This document shows positions 55,265-64,000 of a DNA stretch of 64,000 nt, in pieces (position 1 is the first letter of the stretch; every line of letters starts with the position of its first letter). The stretch spans positions 4,199,001 to 4,263,000 of the forward strand of contig JAJHZJ010000009.1 of assembly GCA_023548195.1 (NCBI GenBank). The letters are read 5' to 3'. Below the pieces are notes generated by a model. The model saw only the letters and a program-made list of their open reading frames with translations. It did not search any database and was not told where the DNA came from. Source of the DNA: Bettongia penicillata ogilbyi. Lineage: Eukaryota; Chordata; Mammalia; Diprotodontia; Potoroidae. The position numbers were made by a program, and so were the translations under genes.

Positions 55265-55870
55265 CAATGTTCTTCTTAAACTAAAGTTCCTAGAACTGAA
55301 CACAGTACTCCATGGTAAACTAGTGCATGGTACCATGGAACTTTCACCTCCCTCGTAATAGCCATTGTGCTTCTATCATTTTTGCCTAATAGAACATTAG
55401 TTTTCTGGGCTTTTGCTTCCATCTAGTATTGTTGGTTAATATTAAGTTGGTGGTCTACTGTGCCCCACTGAGCAACCTGTTTTCAAGATATGCCTTGTAC
55501 ATTCTATAACTGCAGTGTATTTTTAGATCTTGAGGATAGTACTGTATATTTCTCCTTAATAAATTTCATCTTTAACCTACCTTTGCCTTCAAAAACCTTT
55601 TTTATCCTGACTCTGTTGTCCAGTATAACTATTCCTTAAATTTTTTTGTCATATGCCATTTTGATATGTGTGATAAACATTCATTTATCCAAACCACTGA
55701 TAAAAAATGTTGAATGGCACAAAACAGGACATTTTCTGGTTACAAATTCTCCAATTTTACAGTTGTTTAACTCACATCCTTTCATCTTATCCACAAGGGT
55801 ATCCTGGGAAATGTCAAATATCTCAGTCAAATCTAGGAATACTATGGGCATTCCATTCTCCTGATCACCC
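55265..55870 (+). mobile_element. L3/CR1 LINE, sense
   Basis: 'gaactgaacacagtactcca', 'ccactgataaaaaatgttga', 'atggcacaaaacaggacatt', 'cttatccacaagggtatcct' and 'gggaaatgtcaaatatctca' follow the same block order as 10290-10980, ending at a similar place. Confidence 0.8.
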
Positions 55871-55874
55871 ACTC

Positions 55875-56000
55875 AATCAATCAACCCATCAATCAATCAT
55901 GTGTTAAGTGACTACCGTGTGCCAGGCGTCATGCTGAGCACCATGCTAAACGCAGGCAAAAGATAGTCCCAAGGAGCTTAGAGTCTAATGAGGTAGACAG
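55875..56000 (-). mobile_element. L2 3' end, antisense
   Basis: 'gtgttaagtgactaccgtgt' and 'gccaggcgtcatgctgagca' are the reversed L2 terminus. A '(caat)' repeat (55872-55897) lies at its outer edge. Confidence 0.7.
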
Positions 56001-56014
56001 TGAAATTCGTCTCT

Positions 56015-56595
56015 CATGACCTTCTCCTGAGGAAATGATCCTGGCTTCCCTTGCACCCCTTTCTACACATTCACAAACCATCCCCTTAATAGTATATTCT
56101 ATAATGTTGACTGAAATCAAAGTGGTTTATAGCCTTCTCTGTCTTTCCTTATCTCCTTGTTTCTCTTCTCTTGATGTCTCGCTTTCTCTCTCTGTTTTTC
56201 TATTTCTACCTGTCCATCTGTCTATCTTTTTTAATTTTTCTCATTTTCCATGATTTTTTAGAGATCATCTACAACAGATCAGCAGTTCTGTGCTTTTGTC
56301 TTAGCTTTGTATTGTACCCCCTACCTAAAGTTGACTCCTCTTCCCCCTACCCCTGATTCTAACTATCTTTTAAGATTCAGCCCATGAATCACCTCCTTGG
56401 AGTCATTTCTGTTTCTTTCAAGTGATCTCTCTTTCCTCTGAACTTCTGTGGTATCTGTAGCTCTAGGCACTTAGAGTCTTTTACCTCCTTCAAAGCAGGG
56501 ATCAAATCCTTCCTATTTGTTTGTTCTCTGAAACAAGTGTTTCAGCACTGTGCATATGGTAGATGCTTTAAGAAATCTCTTTTAAATGGCATGGA
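56015..56595 (+). mobile_element. Probable L2 LINE, sense
   Basis: 'aaagttgactcctcttcccc', 'ctttaagattcagcccatga' and the end 'agcactgtgcatatggtaga' followed by 'tgctttaagaaatctc' are L2-like. The first half contains CT-rich simple sequence. Confidence 0.55.
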
Positions 56596-57274
56596 TGGAC
56601 TGTGAAATGCATCCATAGGGCTTTTAGTTACAAATGTTTACTGTGGATGAGCTCTCCAAGGAAGAGAGCACCCTTATGATGTACATTAGTCTTTGCAAAA
56701 AGGCCCCTTGGAAGGTATCCCAGGTCCAATGCATCAGCATCCATTCAAAACAGCATCATTCAAAAAAAATCCACTCGATAGCTGCACCGATGTGTTTCTT
56801 TTACAAAAGAACATATTGTTTAAAAGCAAAAGACATTTAAATAAACAATGTTGCAAAATAAACGACTAGCAAGAGTCTCCTAATACACACAGGGCTAGGT
56901 TCTATAAGTTGCCACACTACTACTGTGAAAAAAGAAAAAGCTCTGAGAATGTGTGTTACTGAGGAACACACTTGAAGGAACACATATGTAAGCAATATGT
57001 GTGGTTCAGGGACATGGGTAGGCAGGATAACTCATGCTCCCAGAGTGGCATCATCAGCAAAGTTCTTCTTTGCTGCTAAAAATGCTGCTTTGTTCCCCTG
57101 AAGATCTCCTCTTGTGCTCTGGTAATGTCATTGGACTTTGAGCTCCTTTTCACACAGGGCTGGGGCTTTGTCTTCGTCTTCTCACTCTGCCATACTTCCC
57201 TCTGTTAATACACCCCTTAAGTTACTCTTTTCTACTTTCTGCTGGCATCTCTCGAGTCTATTCCCTGCTTCTAT
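56596..57274. other. Unassigned, repeat-poor sequence
   Basis: No repeat family, exon or RNA gene supported. Confidence 0.35.
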
Positions 57275-57420
57275 CCACTGGCTTCTCTGAGTCTCACTTT
57301 CCTCATCTGTAAAGTGGAAATAATAGTACCCGTACCTACCTCACAGAGTTATTGTGAGGAGCAAATGAAATATGTATAGAAAGGTCTTTGAAAACTTTAA
57401 ACATTAGATGCCAGTTTTCA
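57275..57420 (+). mobile_element. MIR, sense
   Basis: 'ctttcctcatctgtaaagtg', 'acctcacagagttattgtga' and 'ggagcaaatgaaatatgtat' are clear MIR core and 3' blocks. Confidence 0.75.
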
Positions 57421-57730
57421 TTACTATCCACTGAGGGCTGCTTCATCTTTCCTTCTTTGAGTTCGTCTAGTTTGTGTGTATAAAGTGACAACATACGACT
57501 GCAATTGCATTGTTTTCTAGTTGCTTTTGAATGTGTAATCTCAGGATAATTTATGACTTCTCTAGCACATGGATCAGAGTTTCTGCTTAATACCATTGGT
57601 GTGCCTCGCACAGTGCAAGACGTGAATAGTGAATACTTCTGGACTGGATTCTAAGCTGGACCATTGGTAAACACTAGCTGTTCTCTGGCCCCTCAAATGT
57701 TTTTGTTCAATAATTTAAATTGGTTTGAAA

Positions 57731-57731
<1 letters not shown>
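57421..57731. other. Unassigned spacer
   Basis: Nothing recognisable before the TG repeat. Confidence 0.35.
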
Positions 57732-57779
<48 letters not shown>

Positions 57780-57786
57780 TGTGTGC
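57732..57786. repeat. (TG)n microsatellite
   Basis: About 20 uninterrupted TG units, one A-containing interruption at 57773, then six more units. Confidence 0.95.
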
Positions 57787-57939
57787 AGTTAGGTTGAGGC
57801 AGGTCTTGAAAGGGAACAACTGGAAAGTACCTTGGCCTTTCCAGGATTGGTTGTTTTATGGTTCCGGGAGATATTTATCTACAGGTTAGATGGCCACTAA
57901 TCAGTGATGAATAACTTGTTCATGAACTTCTTAAGCTTG

Positions 57940-58025
57940 ATTATCATCATCATAATAGCTAGCATTTACATAGCACTTCCATATATTCTTACTGTGTCCT
58001 CAAAACAATCCTGTGAATTAGGAAT
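57940..58025 (-). mobile_element. Antisense MIR fragment
   Basis: 'taatagctagcatttacata' and 'aaaacaatcctgtgaattag'. Confidence 0.6.
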
Positions 58026-58479
58026 ATCAAAAACCAGTCTCAACAAGCTAGAACATTATACTGAATAAAGGAATATGAAATTGGGTGGAGAGAAATGTAA
58101 AGGCTTGTTCTTGGGTTCAATAAGTTAGTTTCACAAGGTGTGTGGAAGTCTGGGTAAAAAAAAGTTGAATTACAAGTTTTGAGCCAATAATATGATATAA
58201 TAGCCAAAAAAAAAATAAAAGAGCTCAAATTATAGGGGCATAGTGTTTGGGCCAGGTGGTAGTGAGGGGTCATAAACTACTGTTCTCATCCTCAGTAACA
58301 TTTACGTGGCAAGTATTATGTTCAATTCTCACTCATGTCTTAGGAAGGACAGTGGTAAAGTGGAGAATACCCAAAGAAGGTCAGTTAGATTGCTAAAGAG
58401 CTAAAGTTGATATTGCATAAAGACCAATTATTATTTAAACTGGGGATGTTTAGTGTAGAGAAGACTGGAAAGGAAGGAA

Positions 58480-58735
58480 AAAAGAAGGAAGCATTTATTA
58501 TATGCTTGCTTTATGCCAGGCTCTGTGCTAAGTACTTTAAAAATATTGTCATTTGATCCTTCCAATAACTCTGAGAGGCATTATTTTATTATCCTCATCT
58601 TACAGTGGAAGAAACTGAGGCAGACAGAGGTTAAATAACTTGTTAAGGGTTGCACAGGTAGTAAGCATTCTGAGGCCAGATTTGAACTTGGTTTTTCCTG
58701 ACTCCAGAAATTATCCACTGAGCTACTTAGCAGCT
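58480..58735 (-). mobile_element. Antisense MIR inside L3
   Basis: 'atgccaggctctgtgctaag', 'ttacagtggaagaaactgag', 'gaggccagatttgaacttgg' and the head end 'ccactgagctacttagca'. Confidence 0.8.
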
Positions 58736-58934
58736 TCTAAGAGTAGGACATAGTTATTTTCATGTATATTAAAGTTTATTATGTGGAAGAAGGATTAGAC
58801 TTCTGCTTGGCATCAAAGGCTGATGGGAGGATGCTTTCTTCTTAGTATAAAAAAGAACTTCCTATGAATTAAAGATCTCCCAAAGTAGAATAGGAGGTGG
58901 TAACTTACTTTTCCTCTATAGGTTTTTTTTTGGT

Positions 58935-59050
58935 GGCAATTGGAAGTGAATGACTTGCCTGGGGTCACACAGCTAGTAAGTGTCTGAGGTCAAATTTGAA
59001 CTTAGGTCCTCCTGACTACAGAGCCAGCACTTTACCCACTGTGCCACCTG
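58935..59050 (-). mobile_element. Antisense SINE head
   Basis: 'cttgcctggggtcacacagc', 'gaacttaggtcctcctgact' and 'cccactgtgccacctgcc' are the head half of a WSINE/MAR1-type element. Confidence 0.75.
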
Positions 59051-59124
59051 CCAGAGTCTTATGGGTCTTTTAAGCAAAGGCTGGAAAACCACTTGTTAGG
59101 GTTACTGCAAGTTGTACATTTCTG

Positions 59125-59200
59125 GCTTTTGTGGGGTTCTTACCAACCTGATGTCACGGTCCTCTTCAAGAATGATGAACAAACAACAATGACCAACCAA
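59125..59200 (+). mobile_element. RTE-type SINE tail, sense
   Basis: 'ctgatgtcacggtcctcttc' then 'aagaatgatgaacaaacaac' is the sense tail end. Confidence 0.65.
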
Positions 59201-59468
59201 GAACATATGTAAATCTGTAAGTATTGAGAATGGAGAGAGAAAGGATATGGGTGAAAACTTAAGGTGGGAAATCTTCCATAAAAGCCCCACTGTAGTTTTT
59301 GTTTCTGTAATACCAAGACTCTTGGCTGTACATTGTGTTCTCAGTGCACCACATCCTGGTATCAGTTTGGAAGCACTCCATTTATTTTCAGAACAGGAGA
59401 GAGGCTGTACCATTGTTTCCTTGATACCTGAAATATATACAGATGTGTTCCTATTTTTCCTTTCTTAG

Positions 59469-59538
59469 AATCCTTGGCTCCCTTTTGCTGCTTGGATTCC
59501 AGCTTGTCCTCCCTCAGCCCTCCATCGAGCACAGAAAG
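59469..59538 (+). CDS. Second coding exon: signal-peptide core (unidentified gene)
   Basis: A polypyrimidine tract ('cctatttttcctttcttag') precedes this 70-nt exon, which ends at GTAAGC (59539-59544). Its first base completes the AG-A Arg codon left open by the exon at 29815-29928. The following 23 codons read 'ILGSLLLLGFQLVLPQPSIE' then 'HRK' and end in phase 0. Together the exons give a 33-residue N-terminus: a short start, a basic residue, a Leu-rich hydrophobic core and a polar/Pro segment, as expected for a secreted or membrane protein. The 29.54-kb intron between them holds only repeats and unassigned sequence. The next exon must lie beyond 64000, because the rest of the window is intron-like or retroposed. 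I do not recognise the protein family. Confidence 0.6.
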
Positions 59539-60070
59539 GTAAGCCTTAGACACTCATAGGTTTTTTCTGTAGTAGGAAAATTTGTCTTTACTCTCCTCTC
59601 TCCCCCTTCCCCTTCACAATGTCTCCTTTTGATACTTATCTTACTAGTATTTTAGACTCAAGTGAAGGTGTTAACCAGCAAGGGGACAGAGCTCACTCAT
59701 CCTGACAACTTTTGCTAATGATTTCACTGAACCTTGAAGGACTCACGTTTGAAAGCAGTTCCAGTCTGACAAGTAGGCAGTCAGCATGCTTGGTTTGACT
59801 CCAAATATTGTGGGAAACCCCCACCTGAGTTCCAAAATACTTCCTTTCAGCTCACTGAAGCCCCTGCTTCATTTATTTCTTTAGATGAGGTCTTCTAAAA
59901 TGCAAATAAGTATCTTTTTGACAGAGTAACAGATTATATCCTCTCACTTATTAAGATCTCAGTTTAATTCAATTTTAGGCATTCTTTGTTTTTATTAGAC
60001 AGGTGGGAAATAGAGGTAGAAGGGAATAATGGAATTAAATTCAATTCATCAAGCATTTATTGAGTGTCTG
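59539..60070. other. Intron-like spacer downstream of exon
   Basis: No repeat recognised except a possible L2-end scrap at 60040-60070 ('atcaagcatttattgagtgt') adjoining the L1 5' end. Confidence 0.4.
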
Positions 60071-60765
60071 TGAAATCAAGGAGGTGGAGCCAAGATGATG
60101 GAGAAAAGGCAGTGAATGGCCGGAGTTCTCCCCTAGACCTCTCCAAACACCTTTAAATAATGCCATAAAACAATTCCTGGAGCAGCAGAACTCACAAAAG
60201 GACAGGATGAAATGATTTTCCAGCCAAAGACAACTTAAAAGTTTGGCAAGAAAGGTCTATTGCAACTGGGTGAGAGTGGAGCACGGTCCAGCACAGGCTG
60301 TGCCGGCATAGACCAGACTCCAGCAAAGCAGGAACAGGCCTTGGGAGCCACTGAATCTGCAGTGGCAGAGGTTGTTCTGGAGTTCTCTGCCCACAGATGG
60401 TAAGGGAGTTGAACAACTAATCAGAATGAGATTATAGGGGTCTCTCAGGTAGCACTGAGGCAGGGTCATATCCCATATGACCATACTGAAATCCGGGTCT
60501 CAAGTCCTGGATGGCAATCCCAGGGTGAGGAGAAGCACTAGCACACCAGAACTTGTAGCCACAATGGAGCAAGGACCCTTTGTCACAATTGCAGGGTAGG
60601 AAAGAGTGTTTGACAAGAGCACAATCAAGGAGAGTAGTAAACACCTCTGCTTCTATTATACCACTTTGAAAGAACTGAAAACTTAGAGGTCCCTAAAGTA
60701 TCTCTGAAAATAGCTAAACAAAAATACTGAAGTTTGTGACAATGTACCTTCCACCCTGGAAACAG

Positions 60766-60948
60766 AGCCCCACTTTATTTATGTATTTTGTTTTGTTTTG
60801 AAGGCAATCTGGGTTAAGTGACTTGCCCAGCATCATACAGCTAGGAAGTGTCAAGTGTCAGAGGCTGGATTTGAACTTAGGTTCTCCTGATTCCAGAGGT
60901 GGTGCTGTATTCACTGAGCCCCCTACCTGCCCCTAAAGCCCCACTTTA
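60766..60948 (-). mobile_element. Antisense SINE with target duplications, in L1 5' UTR
   Basis: The duplication 'agccccacttta' at 60766-60777 and 60937-60948 brackets a 159-bp insert. Its plus strand carries 'gttaagtgacttgcccagca', 'ggatttgaacttaggttctc' and the head end 'tgagccccctacctgcccc', with an A-rich tail seen as 'ttttgttttgttttg'. Confidence 0.85.
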
Positions 60949-61278
60949 ACAAAGAGTTAAAAGTCAAGAGATAGATGGGGAAAATGAGCAAACAACAGGA
61001 AAAAAATTCTGACAATAGAAAGTTACCATAGTGACAAGAAAGATCAAAACGTACTCTCAGAAGAAGATAATGAAGCCAAATCTCTACATCCAAAGCCTCC
61101 AAGAAAAATCTGAATTGGTCTCAGGCCATGGAAGAGCTCAAAAAGGATTTTGAAAATAAGTAAGAGAAGTAGAGGGAAAATGGAAAGAAAGATGAGAGTG
61201 ATACAAGAAAATCAGAAAAAAGTGTCAATAGATTGGTAAGGGAGACACACAAAAATATACTGAGGAGAGTAACACGTT

Positions 61279-61294
61279 AAAAAAACAGACTAGG
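61279..61294. repeat. Target-site duplication, left copy (PHGDH retrocopy)
   Basis: 'aaaaaaacagactagg' is identical to 63225-63240. The flanking L1 reads continuously ('acagactagg' + 'ccaaatggtacaaagagg') if the insert is removed. Confidence 0.95.
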
Positions 61295-61417
61295 AATGCA
61301 AAGAGAAAAACAAACCCAAAGAGAGTCGGCCCCAGTAAGGGGAACACAGAGTTTGTAGCCCTGCGATTGCAGCAGAGCCCTGGCGCTGGTCTGTGAGTCT
61401 GGAGGTGGGCTGTGACC

Positions 61418-63061
61418 ATGGCCTTTGCTAATCTCCGCAAGGTCCTAATCAGTGACAGCCTGGACCCTTGCTGCCACCAGATCCTGGAGAACAGAGGGCT
61501 GCAGGTGGTGGAGAAGCAGAACCTCAGCAAAGACGAACTCATAGCTGAGCTGCAGGACTGCGAAGGGCTGATCGTCCGCTCAGGGACCAAAGTGACTGCA
61601 GACATCATCAATGCTGCTGAGAAGCTCCAGGTGGTGGGCAGGGCTGGCACTGGTGTGGACAATGTGGACTTGGAAGCAGCAACAAGAAAAGGTGTACTTA
61701 TCATGAATACCCCTAATGGGAACAGCCTCAGTGCTGCTGAGCTCACCTGTGGGATGATCATGAGCCTGGCCAGGCAGATCCCCCAAGCTGCAGCTTCTAT
61801 GAAGAATGGAAAATGGGAACGAAAAAAGTTCATGGGGACTGAGCTGCATGGGAAAACTTTGGGGATCCTGGGTCTGGGGAGAATAGGGAGAGAGGTGGCC
61901 ACCAGGATGCAGTCCTTTGGGATGAAGACAGTGGGATATGACCCTATCATCTCTCCAGAGGTTTCAGCATCCTTTGGTGTTCAGCAGCTGCCTCTGGACC
62001 AGATATGGCCCATCTGTGACTTCATCACTGTACATACACCTCTTCTGCCTTCACAAACATGTTTGCTGAATGACAACACCTTTGCCCAGTGCAAGAAGGG
62101 GGTCCGTGTGGTGAGCTGTGCTCGGGGAGGAATCATGGATGAGGGAGCCTTCCTGCGTGCCCTGGAGTCAGGCCAGTGTGGTGGAGCCGCTCTGGATGTG
62201 TTCACAGAAGAGCCTCCTCAACACCTGGCCCTGGTGAACCATGACAGGGTCATCAGCTGCCCCTACTTGGGTGCCAGCACCAAGGAAGCCCAGAGCCGGT
62301 GTGGGGAAGAAATTGCAGTTCAGTTTGTGGACATGGTGAAGGGGAAGTCTTTGTCTGGGGTTGTGAATGCTCAGGCCCTCACCAGCACCTTCTCCCTCAG
62401 CACCAAGCCCTGGATTGGTCTAGCAGAAGGTCTGGGCACATTAATTCGTGCCTGGGCTGGGTCACCCAGAGGGACCATCCAAGTAGTGACGCAGGGTTCA
62501 TCTCTGAAGAATGCAGAGAATTCTCTGAGCCCAGCAGTCATCGCTGGCCTCCTAAAGGGAACAACCACCCAGGCAGAAATAAACTTGGTGAATGCCAAGC
62601 TTGTGATGCAAGAGGCTGGACTCAATGTCACTGCCACACACAATTCAGCCTCCCTCCTGGATCAAAGCTCTGGAGACAGCCTGCTGACTGTCTCCCTGGC
62701 AAGTGCCTCTTACAGGGCAGTGGGTTTAGTCCAAGGCACCACTCCAGTCTTGCAAGAACTCAATGGTGCCATCTTCAGATCAGAAGTGCCTCTCCGCTGG
62801 GGTCTCCCCCTGCTATTCTACAGGGCCCGGCCCTCTGACCCAGAGCTGCTGCCTGCCATGATTGGACTCCTGGCAGTCAGGGGTGCAACTGCTGTCCTAC
62901 CAGACCTCAGGGGTATTGGATGGGGAAGCATGGCACGTCATGGGCCTCTCCTCCTTACTGCCAAATCTGGATGCATGGAAGCAGCATGTGATCGAGGCAT
63001 TGCAGTTCAGCTTTTAAATCTGCTCACCCCTTCCAGAGCCCTTCTGAAGCAAAGCCAGTAA
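61418..63061 (+). pseudogene. PHGDH (retrocopy): PHGDH retrocopy, 547-codon frame, altered catalytic site and C-terminus
   Basis: PHGDH is the cytosolic D-3-phosphoglycerate dehydrogenase, the first step of serine synthesis. I start at ATG 61418 (Kozak-like 'gaccATGG'), not the in-frame GTG 6 nt upstream, because '[19 protein letters not shown]' is the family N-terminus. Residues 1-486 align without gaps with human PHGDH as I remember it. The NAD motif GLGRIG (152-157), Asp175, Arg236 and Glu265 are kept. Catalytic His283 is Tyr ('CPYLGAST', codon tac 62264-62266). After codon 486 a 2-nt loss (at 62876) shifts the frame, replacing the last 47 residues by 61 unrelated ones. In the shifted frame the old tail ('[19 protein letters not shown]', '[14 protein letters not shown]') and its stop at 63015-63017 remain legible; ancestral length is 533, as in human. 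It may be transcribed but is probably not an active dehydrogenase. Confidence 0.9.
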
Positions 63062-63174
63062 GAAGAGAGTCCTGACAGCATCAGGAGGGAGGGGGCCATT
63101 TCATGAGCCCAGGGATTCTCACGCCGTTCCCATTCCAGGATGTTATCCTGACTGTAGTTTGGAAATAATCATTT

Positions 63175-63180
63175 AATAAA
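63175..63180 (+). promoter_or_regulatory. Polyadenylation signal of the PHGDH retrocopy
   Basis: AATAAA lies about 15-20 nt before the A-rich tail and about 158 nt after the ancestral stop, consistent with the copied mRNA 3' end. Confidence 0.85.
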
Positions 63181-63224
63181 GAAACTACCAGAAACTAAAA
63201 ACAAAACAAAACAACAACAACAAA

Positions 63225-63240
63225 AAAAAAACAGACTAGG
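63225..63240. repeat. Target-site duplication, right copy (PHGDH retrocopy)
   Basis: Second copy of 'aaaaaaacagactagg', directly after the A-rich tail. Confidence 0.95.
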
Positions 63241-63935
63241 CCAAATGGTACAAAGAGGTACAAAAATTCACTGAAGAAAAAAACTCATTCAAATGTGGAA
63301 TTGTCTAAATGGAAAAGGAGGTACAAAAGCTCACTGAAAGAAATAATGCTTAAAAATTAGAATTGAGCAAATGGAAAGTAATAATTTTATGAGAAATCAA
63401 GAAACAATAATATAAAACCAAAAGAATGGAAGCAATAGAAGATATTGTGAAATCTCTCATTAGAAAAATAACTTACCTGGAAAACAGATCCAGGAGAGAT
63501 AATTTTAAAATTATTGGACTACCTGAAAGCCATGATGAAAAAAAGAGCCTAGACATCATTTTTTCAAGAAAGTATCAAGGAAAACTGCCCTGATATTCTA
63601 GAACCAGAGGGTAAAATAGAAATTGAAAGAATTTAACAATCACCTCCTAAAAGAACTTTCAAAATGAAAAATCTCAGGAATATTATAGCCAAATTCCAGA
63701 GTTCTCAGGTCAATGAGAAAATATTGCAAGCAACCAGCAAGAAACAATTCAGGTATCATGGTGAGACTAAATCAGGATAATACAAGATTTATCAGCTTCT
63801 ACATTATAGGATCAGAGGGCTTGGAATATGATTCTTCAGAGGGCAAAGGAACTAGGATTACAACCAAGAATCAGCAGAACTGAATATAATAATTTTTCAG
63901 GGAAAGTGGATAATCAATGAAATAGAGGACTTTCA
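63241..63935 (+). mobile_element. L1 ORF1 remnant, sense, resumed
   Basis: ORF1 of the split L1 continues with coiled-coil-type sequence, then the RRM region: 'SRRDNFKIIGLPESHDEKKS' is encoded at about 63490-63550 and parallels the same block of the ORF1-only element. Stops, small indels and loss of similarity near 63935 show a dead, 3'-truncated copy. Confidence 0.75.
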
Positions 63936-64000
63936 AGCATTCTTTATTTTTTTTGGTTTATAAAATGTAATTTTATCTTATGATACTTTTCTGTTACTTA

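Larger units (their letters stand above)
58026..59110 (-). mobile_element. L3/CR1 LINE, antisense, with SINE insertions
   Basis: 'aagaaggtcagttagattgc' (58375), 'ctggggatgtttagtgtaga' (58440), 'aaaaagaacttcctatgaat' (58850) and 'gcaaaggctggaaaaccact' (59077) are L3/CR1 blocks in reverse order. An antisense MIR (58480-58735) and an antisense SINE piece (58935-59050) are inserted. Confidence 0.7.
60071..61294 (+). mobile_element. L1, sense, 5' part
   Basis: It begins 'gaaatcaaggaggtggagcc' then 'aagatgatggagaaaagg' (a decayed YY1-type start), continues through a 5' UTR and reaches the ORF1 region ('aaatgagcaaacaacaggaa', 'cgtactctcagaagaagata'). A SINE (60778-60936) and the PHGDH retrocopy (61295-63224) interrupt it; it resumes at 63241. 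All ORF1 frames are broken. Confidence 0.75.
61295..63224 (+). mobile_element. PHGDH (retrocopy): Processed PHGDH retrocopy, whole insert
   Basis: The 1.93-kb insert has every hallmark of L1-mediated retroposition: an intronless cDNA, about 120 nt of 5' leader, a complete coding body, a 3' UTR with AATAAA (63175-63180), an A-rich tail (about 63196-63224), and exact 16-bp target duplications. The first ~27 nt (A-rich) may be leader or filler. It landed in the ORF1 region of a sense L1, in the same orientation as the two signal-peptide exons upstream, so transcription through the locus could read it in sense. Confidence 0.9.

Noticed and set aside
61412..61417. In-frame GTG as the start of the PHGDH copy
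   Set aside because: It would add only two residues not found in PHGDH; the ATG at 61418 matches the family N-terminus and has the better context.
61225..61950. 241-codon minus-strand frame opposite PHGDH
   Set aside because: It is the antisense shadow of the GC-rich PHGDH coding sequence and runs into L1 sequence; no family resemblance.
62299..62838. 179-codon +1-frame reading inside PHGDH
   Set aside because: It overlaps the PHGDH retrocopy in another frame and has no independent support.

Overview
The window looks like non-coding, repeat-dense DNA from a marsupial nuclear genome. This rests on the repeats. It is AT-rich and full of marsupial-type L1 LINEs (antisense landmark 'gagttccaaattctc' in the 3' region), CORE-SINEs of the MAR1/WSINE kind (tRNA-like head, then tails such as 'aaatgagctggagaag' or 'atcctgatgaatatctgg'), an RTE-ended SINE-like family, and abundant old L2, MIR and L3/CR1 fossils. 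I see no bacterial, plasmid or viral gene organisation, no tRNA or rRNA genes and no CRISPR array. The species cannot be fixed from sequence alone.

Layout. 0-13 kb: a degraded L1 end, a 3.5-kb stretch with few recognisable repeats that contains an unusually TAAT-rich patch, then L2/MIR/SINE/L3 fossils and a short mariner derivative. 13.5-25.3 kb: L1-rich, with an L1 reverse-transcriptase fragment, an antisense L1 lacking most of its reverse transcriptase and itself split by a younger L1, an L2 hit by two SINE-like units, a SINE inside a SINE, and a sense L1 3' end with a G-quadruplex-type run. 25.3-41 kb: L2/MIR/SINE mosaic and one well-supported small exon (29815-29928). 41-46.5 kb: a TA-rich tract, L2, and a complete ~3.0-kb ORF1-only ('half-L1'-like) element inserted in a mariner with 16-bp target-site duplications; its GC-rich 5' end is the only CpG-island-like segment. 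46.5-59.4 kb: more L2, L3, MIR, SINE and L1 tails. 59.5-64 kb: a second small exon, then a sense L1 interrupted by a SINE and by a nearly full-length PHGDH retrocopy.

Genes. Two small plus-strand exons (29815-29928 and 59469-59538) have canonical splice sites and compatible phases. Joined, they encode a start methionine followed by a classic secretory signal peptide, so most of the window is probably one ~29.5-kb intron of an unidentified secreted or membrane protein gene, with an upstream non-coding exon and later exons outside the window. The only long coding-like frame is the PHGDH retrocopy (61418-63061). It is collinear with human PHGDH through residue 486, but its catalytic His283 is Tyr, and a 2-nt deletion replaces the last 47 residues with 61 unrelated ones. 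I call it a pseudogene, probably non-enzymatic.

The remaining long frames are retrotransposon relics or low-complexity readings of CT/AG/AT tracts. Repeat boundaries are read by eye and are approximate unless a target-site duplication is stated.
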